From CAIVVT01 sp963823095 (GTDB lineage: Bacteria; Acidobacteriota; Terriglobia; Bryobacterales; Bryobacteraceae): a stretch of DNA of 64,000 nt. The stretch is taken from contig CAWGKI010000030.1 of assembly GCA_963823095.1 (NCBI GenBank), positions 150,797 to 214,796 of the forward strand, read 5' to 3'. The notes beneath the pieces were generated by a model. The model did not search any database and had not been told where the DNA came from. It was given only the letters and a program-made list of their open reading frames with translations. Below are positions 1 to 7,933 of this stretch, in pieces. The position numbers and the translations under genes were made by a program. The first letter of the stretch is position 1; each line of letters starts with the position of its first letter.

Positions 1-245
1 CGTGTCTTGATGAATCCGCCGGCGCCGACTACGCGTTGCCACGGCAGGCCGAGATGCGTGCCGCGCAACAACCGCGCCACCTGGCGGTGATAGAGCGGAT
101 AGCCTGCTGCCGCGGCCACTTGCCCGTACGACGCGACTCTTCCACGCGGTATGGAACAGATCACTTCGCGAAAGCGTTGGTCGCGGGCGTCCTTCTCGAC
201 GGGCGGGTCGAACATGCCCAGGCGCACGATATCGCGCGGCTTCAT
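1..245 (-). CDS. Alkyltransferase-like (ATL) DNA-binding protein, partial
   Basis: Reading the minus strand from the ATG at 243-245 gives 81 codons running off the left edge of the window. The protein has the winged-helix fold sequence of O6-methylguanine-DNA methyltransferases, with IPRGRVASYGQVA followed by an Arg-bearing recognition helix and then GLPWQRVVGAGGF. In active enzymes the last motif is PCHRV, where Cys accepts the alkyl group; here it is PWQRV. The gene therefore belongs to the ATL branch, which binds O6-alkylguanine and hands it to nucleotide excision repair without removing it. An in-frame ATG at 290, directly behind a stop codon, would add 15 Arg/Ser-rich residues, so the start is not certain. 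The 3' end lies outside the window. Confidence 0.8.
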   Translation of the reverse strand, partial: MKPRDIVRLGMFDPPVEKDARDQRFREVICSIPRGRVASYGQVAAAAGYPLYHRQVARLLRGTHLGLPWQRVVGAGGFIKT

Positions 246-393
246 CGGCGACGGAGTACGGCGGAACGAGGGTCGCGACGATCTTGGCATCTACAGATTG
301 AAGATAGTACGGCGAAAGCCAAACCCGCGCCGGACCTGGCAGCGCGGCCCACATCCGGGGTGATCACGGGGTCTTCAATCTCCGGGAGGAAAC

Positions 394-2193
394 CTAGCGC
401 TGGTTGGCCTTGAGAACCTTCTTACGCAACCGGATCGAGCCCGGCGTCACCTCGACGAACTCGTCTTCCTTGATGAACTCGATCGCGCGATCGAGGTTCA
501 GGACGCGTGGCGGCACCAGGCGGATGGCCTCATCGGCAGTGGAGGAGCGCATGTTCGTGAGCTTCTTCTCTTTGACGATGTTCACGTTCATGTCGTCTGC
601 GCGGGAATTCTCGCCGATGATCATGCCTTCGTAGACCTCAGTGGTCGGCGGAATGAAGATCTCGCCACGCTCCTGAAGGTTCCAGATGGCATACGCAGTA
701 GCCGAACCCGAACGATCCGCAACCAGGACTCCCGTGGAGCGCATCGGGATGTCGCCCTGCCACTCGATGTATCCGTGGAACAGCGAATTCATGATCGCCG
801 TACCCTTGGTGTCGGTCAACATTTCATTGCGCAGTCCGATCAGGCCTCGCGATGGCACCAGGAATTCGATGCGCGCGCGGCCCGAGCCGTGGTTCACCAT
901 CTTGTGCATCTTGCCTTTGCGCACGCCCAACTTCTCGATCACCACACCGACATAGTTTTCAGGAACGTCGACCACCAGCAGTTCGAGAGGTTCGTGGACC
1001 TTGCCGCCGATCTCCTTGGTCAGGATCTCTGGCCTGCCTACGCTCAGTTCGTAGCCTTCCCGGCGCATCATCTCGACCAGAATTGCGAGTTGAAGCTCGC
1101 CGCGTCCCATTACCTTGAACAATTCAGGACTGCCCGCCTGCTCGACGCGCAGACTGACGTTGGTGAGCAATTCCTTTTCGAGACGATCGCGCAGGTTGCG
1201 GGAAGTGACGAACTGGCCCTCGCGTCCGGCGAATGGCGAGGTGTTGATGGTGAACAGCATCGAGATCGTCGGCTCGTCGATCTGGATGATCGGTAGCGGG
1301 ACAGGGTTCTCCGCTTCGCTGACGGTCTCCCCGATGGTGATGCCTTCGACGCCCGAGATGGCGAGGACGTCGCCCGGTCGGCCTTCGGTCTCCTCCACGC
1401 GCTTCAAACCCTCGAACGAGTACATTCGGGTGATCTTCGTGCGCTGGATGGAGCCGTCGAGCTTGCAGATGGACACCTCTTCGCCGATGCGGAAGGTGCC
1501 TTGGAACACGCGGCCGATCGCGATGCGCCCCAGGTACTCGGAGTAGTCGAGATTCGCCACCTGGAATTGCAGCGGCGCCTCCGGATCGCCGACCGGCGCG
1601 GGAATGTGCTCCAGGATCGCGTCGAACAGCGGGCGCAGATCCGTGGCTTCGTCTTCCATGTTCACCTTGGCGACGCCGTCACGCGAGATGGCGTAAATCA
1701 CCGGGAAGTCGAGTTGCTCCTCGGTGGCGTCGAGATCGATGAACAGGTCGAAAATCTCGTTCAGCACTTCCTGCGGCCGCGCATCGGGGCGATCGATCTT
1801 GTTGATAACGACGATCGGCGGCAGATGCGCTTCCAGCGCCTTCGACAGCACGTAACGCGTTTGAGGTAGCGGACCTTCACTCGCGTCCACCAGCAGCATG
1901 ACGCCATCGACGAGCTTCAGCGCGCGCTCTACCTCGCCACCGAAGTCGGAGTGGCCGGGCGTGTCGACGATGTTGATTTTGACGCCCTTGTAGTGGATGC
2001 CCGTGGTTTTGGACAGGATAGTGATGCCGCGTTCGCGCTCCAGTTCATTGGAGTCCATCACCCGGTCCTCAATGCGCTCGTTGGCTCGGTAGATACCACT
2101 TTGCCGGAACATGCCGTCGACAAGGGTGGTTTTCCCGTGGTCGACGTGCGCAATGATGGCAATGTTGCGAAGACGGTCGTGGATTGTACTCAT
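394..2193 (-). CDS. typA: Ribosome-associated GTPase TypA/BipA
   Basis: This 599-residue protein is a full-length translational GTPase of the TypA/BipA family. The N-terminus carries the P-loop AHVDHGKTTL (about residues 15-24), the switch region ending in DTPGHSDFGGEVERAL, and the NKIDRP guanine-specificity motif. Elongation-factor-like domains II, III and V follow, and then the TypA-specific C-terminal domain (GLIGLRNEMLTDTKGTAIM). TypA binds 70S ribosomes and supports ribosome assembly and growth under stress or cold. The ATG at 2193 places the P-loop at the usual distance. The gene is divergent from der with only 57 bp between the start codons, so two promoters must share that gap. No frame damage is visible. 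Confidence 0.97.
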   Translation of the reverse strand: MSTIHDRLRNIAIIAHVDHGKTTLVDGMFRQSGIYRANERIEDRVMDSNELERERGITILSKTTGIHYKGVKINIVDTPGHSDFGGEVERALKLVDGVMLLVDASEGPLPQTRYVLSKALEAHLPPIVVINKIDRPDARPQEVLNEIFDLFIDLDATEEQLDFPVIYAISRDGVAKVNMEDEATDLRPLFDAILEHIPAPVGDPEAPLQFQVANLDYSEYLGRIAIGRVFQGTFRIGEEVSICKLDGSIQRTKITRMYSFEGLKRVEETEGRPGDVLAISGVEGITIGETVSEAENPVPLPIIQIDEPTISMLFTINTSPFAGREGQFVTSRNLRDRLEKELLTNVSLRVEQAGSPELFKVMGRGELQLAILVEMMRREGYELSVGRPEILTKEIGGKVHEPLELLVVDVPENYVGVVIEKLGVRKGKMHKMVNHGSGRARIEFLVPSRGLIGLRNEMLTDTKGTAIMNSLFHGYIEWQGDIPMRSTGVLVADRSGSATAYAIWNLQERGEIFIPPTTEVYEGMIIGENSRADDMNVNIVKEKKLTNMRSSTADEAIRLVPPRVLNLDRAIEFIKEDEFVEVTPGSIRLRKKVLKANQR

Positions 2194-2250
2194 GGATTAT
2201 GGCGAAACAAAAATAGGGGGAACCCTTCCATTGTTACACTAGGAGCCGTG

Positions 2251-3591
2251 ATGTCCCAAACGGCGGGTAAAGACACCGCCGGTCTGCCGACGATTGTGAT
2301 CGTGGGCAGACCTAATGTCGGCAAGTCGTCAATCTTCAACGCGATCCTCGGCCAGAGGAAGGCGATTACGGGCGATGAGCCCGGAATTACGCGGGACCGC
2401 ATCTATGGTGAAGCGGTCCACCGCCATCGCCGATTCGTGCTGATCGACACCGGCGGCATCATCCCCGACGACCTCGCGACCATCCCGGCGGAGATCCTCA
2501 AGCAGGCCCGCGTGGCGCTGGATGCGGCCGATCAGATCATCCTTGTCGTCGATGGGCGCACCGAAATGACCTCGGCGGACCGCGATCTCGCGCAGATCCT
2601 CCGCAAGCTGGGCAAGCCCGTCGTCGTGACAGTGAACAAGATCGACGACCCGAAGCGGGAATCGCTCACTTCCGATTTCTATGCGCTTGGATTCAAGCGC
2701 GTCATGCCCATCTCGGCCGAGCACCGCAAGGGTTTCAATGACCTGCTGGACGAACTCACCAAAGAGTTCCCCATCACGGAGTCGGACGACGACGAAGAGC
2801 GGGAAAAGGGTCCGCGCCCCGTCCGCGTATCTATCATCGGTAGGCCGAACGTCGGCAAGTCCACTTTGCTCAACGCCTTGATCGGCGGCGAACGTGCGAT
2901 CGTTTCGCCCATTGCGGGTACCACGCGCGATTCAGTGGACGAGTCGATCATTGTCGAGGGCCGCGAGTATGTATTCATCGATACCGCGGGCATCCGGCGC
3001 AAGGGCAAGACGAACGAGATGGCGGAGAAGCTCAGCGTCGTGATGGCGCGGAAGAACATCCGCATGTCGCACGTCGCGCTTCTGGTTATCGACGCCACCG
3101 ATGGCGCGGTCGCGAGCGATGCAACCATCGCCGGCTACGCTCATGAGGAAGGCCGCGCGCTGATCGTCTGCGTGAACAAGTGGGATCTGCTGGAGTCGAA
3201 GAAGCAAAAGGAATACGAACAAAACGTACGCGATCAGTTCAAATTCCTCGACTACGCGCCAGTCGTTTTCATCTCCGCCAAGGAGAGCCGCGGCGTGCGG
3301 GGCCTCTTCAAAAGAATCGCGCTCGCCTACGCCAACTTCGACAAGCGCATTCCGACCGGAGAACTCAACCGCTTTGCCGAGACGCTCGACTTCGGCTACC
3401 AACGCCGCATCTATTACATAACGCAACCCTCGGTGCGCCCCCCGACGTTCGTTCTCTTCATGGATACCTACGAGTCGCTCCATTTTTCGGTGGAACGCAT
3501 GGTGGCCAACAAAATCCGCGAACGCTTCGGATTTGAAGGCACGCCGGTGATCATCAAGACGCGCGGACGCCGCAAGTCCACCAAAGAGTAA
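2251..3591 (+). CDS. der: Tandem-domain ribosome biogenesis GTPase Der (EngA)
   Basis: Der is the essential GTPase with two G domains in one chain that acts in 50S subunit maturation. The protein has 446 residues. The first P-loop GRPNVGKSS is near residue 20 and the second GRPNVGKST near residue 200, each followed by its own DTGG or DTAG and NK-D motifs (VNKIDD, VNKWDL). An acidic linker rich in D and E separates the domains. The C-terminus is the KH-like domain ending in a basic RGRRKS stretch. The start was placed at ATG 2251 because AGGAG lies at 2241-2245 and the family begins here; the open frame extends further upstream but only across typA. The gene is divergent from typA. Confidence 0.97.
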   Translation: MSQTAGKDTAGLPTIVIVGRPNVGKSSIFNAILGQRKAITGDEPGITRDRIYGEAVHRHRRFVLIDTGGIIPDDLATIPAEILKQARVALDAADQIILVVDGRTEMTSADRDLAQILRKLGKPVVVTVNKIDDPKRESLTSDFYALGFKRVMPISAEHRKGFNDLLDELTKEFPITESDDDEEREKGPRPVRVSIIGRPNVGKSTLLNALIGGERAIVSPIAGTTRDSVDESIIVEGREYVFIDTAGIRRKGKTNEMAEKLSVVMARKNIRMSHVALLVIDATDGAVASDATIAGYAHEEGRALIVCVNKWDLLESKKQKEYEQNVRDQFKFLDYAPVVFISAKESRGVRGLFKRIALAYANFDKRIPTGELNRFAETLDFGYQRRIYYITQPSVRPPTFVLFMDTYESLHFSVERMVANKIRERFGFEGTPVIIKTRGRRKSTKE

Positions 3592-3610
3592 CCGTTCCGC
3601 TCAATCCCAT

Positions 3611-4198
3611 TCATCGCATCACGATGAATTCAATGGCGTCGAACTGCGCCATGTGAATCCGGCGCGCGAGCGCTGCGTGCTTCAACGCCGGAAGCGCCGC
3701 GCGGATCCCTTCGCGTTGCTCCACGGAGAGTGGCGCGCGGAAGATGTCGGCGCGTTCGCGGTAGCTGTAGGCGACGTATTCCACCGCGCCCGCTATCCGG
3801 GGCAGTTGGCTCCAGAAGGAAGTGCGGCGAAACAGGCGGCGTGCCTCGGCCAACTCGCGCGTTACGGTAATGCGGATGCCTGGGCCGGTGAAATGAGCCT
3901 GCGTGCAGCGAGCGGCATCGAATGCGCGGGCGGGTTCGTCATCCGGCAGGAACGCCAGAGCGGAGGCCATGTCCACCTCGCTGAGTTCCATGGGCTGCCA
4001 ACGGAAACGCGTCGCACCTTCCGTCACCGAACCGAGTTTCAACGTTTCCGCAATGCGCCCGGCGTCCTTGCCGCGCACGGCGGCGATCGCTTCAATCAGC
4101 TCCCGCAACGGCATGTCGCGTATTACCACAGGCGTCAGAGAAATGGTCCCTGCCGCTTCCGAGCTGAGCTTCACGCGCACGGTTTCGGGCGCCGCCAT
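3611..4198 (-). CDS. Conserved hypothetical protein, 195 aa
   Basis: The family is not recognised. The 195-residue protein is soluble-looking, with no signal peptide or membrane segment, and is rich in Arg and Ala with alternating charged helices in its second half. It starts MAAPETVRVKLSSEAAG and ends with the hydrophobic strand DAIEFIVMR. The first 50 residues read like a beta-strand-rich segment followed by a helix (LRELIEAIAAVRGKDAGRIAETL). It is convergent with der, with 19 bp between the stop codons. Its upstream side faces a paired-hairpin repeat and the MidA-like operon. Base composition and codon use look like those of neighbouring genes, which supports real coding. No function is proposed. 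Confidence 0.7.
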   Translation of the reverse strand: MAAPETVRVKLSSEAAGTISLTPVVIRDMPLRELIEAIAAVRGKDAGRIAETLKLGSVTEGATRFRWQPMELSEVDMASALAFLPDDEPARAFDAARCTQAHFTGPGIRITVTRELAEARRLFRRTSFWSQLPRIAGAVEYVAYSYRERADIFRAPLSVEQREGIRAALPALKHAALARRIHMAQFDAIEFIVMR

Positions 4199-4230
4199 GA
4201 GATCAGTCTACATTCAGAGCGGTGTCATCC

Positions 4231-4327
4231 CTGGGACCGCCGGTCTCCAGACCGGCCGGCATCGGCATGTTCCCGCCAACTTGCCGCTCACGCGGCAATT
4301 GGGCCGATCGGGAGATCGGCGTGCCCA
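4231..4327. repeat. Paired-hairpin dispersed repeat (REPIN-like), copy A
   Basis: Two short hairpins face each other: GCCGGTCTCCAGACCGGC at 4239-4256 and GCCGATCGGGAGATCGGC at 4303-4320. The pair is bordered outside by CTGGGA and TGCCCA, so the unit as a whole is palindromic. Similar units lie at 37055, 52429 and 59949. This copy is more divergent than the others. It sits about 20 bp upstream of the start codon at 4348 and may affect the 5' end of that mRNA. Confidence 0.75.
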
Positions 4328-4347
4328 ACGGCTTACAATCCTGGGTG

Positions 4348-4626
4348 ATGACTCATCTCGACAAGGTGCGGCGCGAAGTCGCGCGATACGAACACCGGTT
4401 GCTCGTCTTCGGCGTGCGCGGGTCGTCCTCCGGAGCGCCCGAGCTCGTTATCGCTCTAAAGTCTCCCCTTGAAGGCGTGAACGACTACGTGGCTTCAGTC
4501 CACCCGCGCGATATAGACCATCCGCAGTTCGCATGGACCTTCCAGCGCTACCTCTACGATTGCGTTCACGACTACATGGCGGAGTTGTTCACGAAGAATC
4601 CCCAGGAATTGGAGCGCGCGCATTGA
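4348..4626 (+). CDS. Small hypothetical protein, 92 aa, upstream of the MidA-like gene
   Basis: This is a 92-residue soluble protein with no recognised domain. It begins MTHLDKVRREVARYEHRLL and continues with a segment that looks like a small alpha/beta domain (LVIALKSPLEGVNDYVASVH), then an aromatic helix QFAWTFQRYLYDCVHDYMAEL. The open frame extends upstream through the paired-hairpin repeat, but the ATG at 4348 is the first start outside the repeat and is the chosen one. The stop codon overlaps the TTG start of the following methyltransferase-like gene (TTGA at 4623-4626). The two are therefore almost certainly co-transcribed and translationally coupled, which suggests a shared role. Confidence 0.7.
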   Translation: MTHLDKVRREVARYEHRLLVFGVRGSSSGAPELVIALKSPLEGVNDYVASVHPRDIDHPQFAWTFQRYLYDCVHDYMAELFTKNPQELERAH

Positions 4627-5598
4627 CCGAAGCGGGCGAACTGATTCAGGCTGAGATCCGCGCGAACGGGCCCATACCGTTCTCGCGCTTCATGGAACTC
4701 GCGCTCTATCACCCGCGATTGGGCTACTACCGGCGCGGGCAGGAAGGTCTTCGGCCGCGAAGGCGATTTCTACACGGCTGCGCAACTGCAACCCGTCTTC
4801 GGCCGCCTGCTGGTATGCGCCTTTCAACAACTCGCCGCGCCGGCGCAACACGATGGCCGCACGATTGTGGCCGACTGGGGCGCCGGGCAATCGGATCTGC
4901 GGGAATCTCTCGGCGACTTCGATTACCGCGCCATCGACGCTGGCCGCGATGAGATTCCTGAACGCTTCACCGGAATCGTGCTGGCCAACGAGTTGTTCGA
5001 CGCGTTGCCCGTCGATGTCGCGAGAAGCGAAGGCGGCGTTTGGCGCGAGTGGCGGGTAGCGGCGAAAGGCGAGGACTTTGCATGGGTTGCCGGTGACGCT
5101 CTCGAGGGCGAGTGGCTCGAATACGCACAACGCGCGGCGGCCGAAGCGCGTTGGGACTCCCTCGCAGCGATCGTTGAACTGCCCGTAGCCTTGAGATCCT
5201 GCCTAGAGCGCATCGATCAAAGGCTGGAGCGCGGCTGGATCGTGGCCTTCGACTACGGATACGCAGCACGTGAATTGATGCGCTTCCCGCAGGGATCGCT
5301 GATGGGCTACCGGAAACACCGCGCGTTCGACGACGTGCTGGCCGAGCCATCCGAGCGCGACATCACGGCGCACGTGCCGTTCGACGAACTGCGGCAATGT
5401 GCGCGCGACTTGGGTTGGAAGGAGTCGCGATTCGAATCGATGGGCAAGTTCCTGCTGCGTGTGGGCGAGCACGACCGGTTTGCCTCGGCGCTCGCCGCCG
5501 CGTCGGAAGCGGAGTCGCTGCGGCTACGCCTGCAGTTGAAGTCGCTGCTGTTCGACGTTGGAGAAATGTTCCGCGCCATCGTGTGGGAGAAGGCCTGA
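4623..5598 (+). CDS. MidA/NDUFAF7-like SAM-dependent methyltransferase (frameshifted)
   Basis: The translation matches the MidA (DUF185) family, whose mitochondrial member NDUFAF7 methylates an arginine in complex I. Family features include FMELALYHPRLGYY near the N-terminus, FGREGDFYTAAQLQPVFGRL, the SAM-binding segment IVADWGAGQSDLRESL, and IVLANELFDALPVD. The gene starts at TTG 4623, overlapping the upstream stop. The frame shifts near 4742-4750: before it the reading ends RRGQE, after it the reading resumes KVFGREGDF. Dropping one base restores a continuous protein of about 324 residues, the usual length. Because everything else is conserved, an assembly indel is more likely than a dead gene. 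Confidence 0.75.
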
Positions 5599-5600
5599 CA

Positions 5601-5635
5601 CAAAAATGAAGGGCCCCGGTTGCCCGGGGCCCTTC
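5601..5635 (-). terminator. Rho-independent terminator of the Lys/Ala-rich peptide gene
   Basis: A 12-bp perfect stem pairs 5608-5619 with 5624-5635 around a 4-nt loop. On the minus strand the stem is followed directly by ATTTTTG (5607-5601), the U-tract of an intrinsic terminator. It lies 38 nt beyond the stop codon of the small gene at 5674-5751. It may also stop transcripts coming from the plus strand, although no T-run follows on that side. Confidence 0.85.
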
Positions 5636-5673
5636 AGGTGATCTGAACCTTGCGCTCTTGCGAGCGAGGGAAC

Positions 5674-5751
5674 TTACTTTTTCTTCGCGGCCTTCTTTGC
5701 AGCCTTCTTGACTGCTTTCTTCGGGGCTGCCTTCTTGGTTGCGTTCTTCAT
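5674..5751 (-). CDS. 25-residue Lys/Ala-rich histone-H1-tail-like peptide
   Basis: A 26-codon reading frame on the minus strand encodes 25 residues, of which 12 are Lys and 8 are Ala, arranged in KKAA/KKAV repeats, with one Pro. It begins MKNATKKAAPKK. All the parts of a transcription unit are present: a -35/-10 pair at 5838-5809, a Shine-Dalgarno AGGGAG at 5766-5761 nine bases before the ATG, and a strong terminator at 5635-5601. Such composition resembles the C-terminal tails of histone H1 and bacterial H1-like proteins, which bind nucleic acid by charge. Direct binding to DNA or RNA is an inference. It is too short for most gene callers. Confidence 0.75.
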   Translation of the reverse strand: MKNATKKAAPKKAVKKAAKKAAKKK

Positions 5752-5808
5752 TGAACTGTTCTCCCTAACATCAGAATCTGCGGCCGCTCACGACCGCATT
5801 GTGATCCC

Positions 5809-5838
5809 TTTATAAACTCGGTGTCGAATCAAAGTCAA
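5809..5838 (-). promoter_or_regulatory. Sigma-70-type promoter for the Lys/Ala-rich peptide gene
   Basis: On the minus strand, TTGACT (5838-5833) and TATAAA (5814-5809) are separated by 18 bp. This is close to the vegetative consensus and far better than most promoters visible in this window. The predicted start of transcription is about 50 nt upstream of the ATG at 5751. It reads away from rlpA. Confidence 0.7.
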
Positions 5839-5965
5839 GGGAAAAATTCTACTTACGAAGCTTCGAACTGCCCGCAGGACGGGCGTTTGAAGCATCTCGA
5901 CAAAAAGAGGCCAAAATGTTGTTGTGGTTTTGCCCTGGAGGCGATCGGAGATACGATCAAAGTTG

Positions 5966-6742
5966 ATGACGCGCCGACAAGCCTTGGCTCTGGGAGTGCT
6001 CGCTCTGCTCGCCCCGGCGGCCTGCCACAAGAAACGCAAGAGCGCGCGCATGCCGCATGCGCCCAGGCCAACGGTAGAACGGCCGAGGATTGGTTGGACT
6101 GAGACCGGTGTCGCGAGTTGGTACGGCATTCCCTACCACGGGCGCCAGGCGGCGAACGGCGAAATTTACGACATGAACGAGTTGACCGCCGCGCATCGCA
6201 CCCTTCCCTTCGGCGCGATTGTGAGGGTGACGAGCACCACTTCCAATAGCAGCGTAACGGTGCGCATCACCGACCGCGGGCCATTCGTCGGCGACCGCAT
6301 CATCGATTTGTCGCGGCAGGCGGCCCGTCAGATCGACATGATTGGACCCGGCACGATGAAGGTCAAGCTGCAACTGGTGGCCTACGGACCGGCTCGATTG
6401 GGCGCGAAGCCCGTCGTCCAGGCGCAGGAGCGCGCGCCAGAGCGGCAACCAGAGCCGCAACGCTTTCCGGAGTCACAGCCGGAGCAACCCCGTGAGCAAG
6501 AGACTCCGCAACTGTCGGGCTATGCCGTGCAAGTCGGCCTATACAACGACAAGACAAAAGCCGAAAGCCTGAAGGAGCGTCTCTCGCGGCGCTATCAGCC
6601 TGTGACGCTCGTTCCTCGCGAAGGCGCGCGCGTACAGTGGCGGGTGCTGGTGGGCGACAAACCGACGGAGGAAGAGGCCGAGGCGCTCGCCGTCGTCCTC
6701 CGGAAACAGGTCGGCGAAGCTCTCGTAGTCCTGCGCGACTAA
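5966..6742 (+). CDS. rlpA: RlpA-like septal ring lytic transglycosylase with SPOR domain
   Basis: The 258-residue protein has an N-terminal export signal (TRRQALALGVLALLAPAAC) with a Cys that is probably lipidated, although Pro at -3 makes the lipobox atypical. A double-psi beta-barrel follows at about residues 45-130 (GVASWYG, TAAHRTLPFGAIVRV, VRITDRGPFVGDRIIDLS), the catalytic domain of RlpA enzymes that cleave peptidoglycan glycan strands lacking stem peptides. A Pro/Gln/Glu-rich linker leads to a C-terminal SPOR domain (YAVQVGLYNDKTKAESLKE...) that binds denuded septal peptidoglycan. The ATG at 5966 was chosen because it starts directly at the signal peptide; the ribosome site is weak (GGAG 15 nt upstream). 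The protein should act in the periplasm at division sites. Confidence 0.88.
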   Translation: MTRRQALALGVLALLAPAACHKKRKSARMPHAPRPTVERPRIGWTETGVASWYGIPYHGRQAANGEIYDMNELTAAHRTLPFGAIVRVTSTTSNSSVTVRITDRGPFVGDRIIDLSRQAARQIDMIGPGTMKVKLQLVAYGPARLGAKPVVQAQERAPERQPEPQRFPESQPEQPREQETPQLSGYAVQVGLYNDKTKAESLKERLSRRYQPVTLVPREGARVQWRVLVGDKPTEEEAEALAVVLRKQVGEALVVLRD

Positions 6743-6856
6743 CTCCGAACGATGTGAATCGGCCCCGTGATGTGGCCGGTCCGCGACGATGGCCCGCTAA
6801 TTCCGTTCCATTTTGAGATTTTCCGGCGCTGGAACAACTGACTTGTGTAGGTCGCC

Positions 6857-7933
6857 ATGTTTTCAGCCGCGTCAGCCAAGGCCACAATCGTCGAGGAAGC
6901 CTCCAACACTTCCTACGAGAAGAAGTATGAACTGGTTGGTCAGTCGCCCCGGTTGCGCCAACTGTTGCGCTTAACCGCAAGACTGGGGCGCGGCCGGTGG
7001 CCGGTTCTGCTGCTCGGCGAGACCGGCACGGGTAAGGAAGTGGTCGCGCGAACGATCCACCGCCAAGGGCCCATCGGTCCCTTCGTGGCTATCGATTGCG
7101 CGGCGCTCGTCGGTCCCCTCATGGAGAGCGAACTCTTCGGCCACATGAGGGGGTCGTTCACCGGAGCGGCCGGGAACAAGCTCGGCCTGATTGAGATGGC
7201 CAATGGCGGGACAGCCTTCCTCGACGAGATCGGAGAACTGCCGCTGGAGATGCAATCGAAACTGCTGCGCGTTCTGCAGGAACACGAGTTCCGGCCCGTG
7301 GGCGGCCTGCAGATGCGCAAGTCGAACTTCCGCGTGATTGCCGCGACGAATCGCGACCTCCTGAAAGAGGTGGAGAAGGGAACGTTCCGGCGCGATCTCT
7401 ACTACCGGTTGAACGTCGTGACCGTGCGTCTGGCGCCCCTGCGCGACCGGAAGGAAGACATCCCCGCCCTGCTCGACCACTTCCTGCGTACCTATGGCCC
7501 CAGACACTCGATCGGCAACGAATTGCGGGAGATGCTGCTGAATTACGATTGGCCGGGCAACGTTCGAGAACTGGAGAACTGCGTGCAGCGCATGGTGGCA
7601 ATGAATAGCGGTCCGATCCTGCATCCGGCCGACGCGCCGTCCAGCCTGCTCAACGCGAACCTGGAACGCGCCGCCGCCGGTTCGAAGGCGTTTGCCGCTC
7701 TCGCCCCGGCAACCTCGAACGGTTTCAGTTCACCGGGTTCGCCACGGTTGACATCGGGCCGCTACCCGGAGATGGGTGTGCGAACCGTGGTGCCTCTCAG
7801 CGAGATGGAGCGCGTCGCCATCGTCAACGCTCTGGAATACACCAAGGGCGATCGCATGATGGCCGCCCATCTGCTGGGCATCGGCCGCACCACCTTGTAC
7901 AGGAAGCTCAAAGAGTACAACATAAAAGATTGA
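6857..7933 (+). CDS. Sigma-54-dependent transcriptional activator lacking a receiver domain
   Basis: This 358-residue protein consists of a central AAA+ domain and a C-terminal Fis-type helix-turn-helix. Motifs in order are Walker A GETGTGKE (residues 54-61), the sigma-54 contact loop as GSFTGA (99-104, where GAFTGA is the norm), Walker B GGTAFLDE (117-124), and the HTH at the end (AHLLGIGRTTLYRKLKEY). There are only about 30 residues before the AAA+ domain, so there is no receiver, PAS or GAF input domain. It must be controlled by a partner protein, by its own level, or not at all. Its stop codon overlaps the start of the glycosyltransferase gene, which suggests control of surface polysaccharide genes. 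The Ala-to-Ser change in the contact loop is tolerated in some activators. Confidence 0.9.
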   Translation: MFSAASAKATIVEEASNTSYEKKYELVGQSPRLRQLLRLTARLGRGRWPVLLLGETGTGKEVVARTIHRQGPIGPFVAIDCAALVGPLMESELFGHMRGSFTGAAGNKLGLIEMANGGTAFLDEIGELPLEMQSKLLRVLQEHEFRPVGGLQMRKSNFRVIAATNRDLLKEVEKGTFRRDLYYRLNVVTVRLAPLRDRKEDIPALLDHFLRTYGPRHSIGNELREMLLNYDWPGNVRELENCVQRMVAMNSGPILHPADAPSSLLNANLERAAAGSKAFAALAPATSNGFSSPGSPRLTSGRYPEMGVRTVVPLSEMERVAIVNALEYTKGDRMMAAHLLGIGRTTLYRKLKEYNIKD

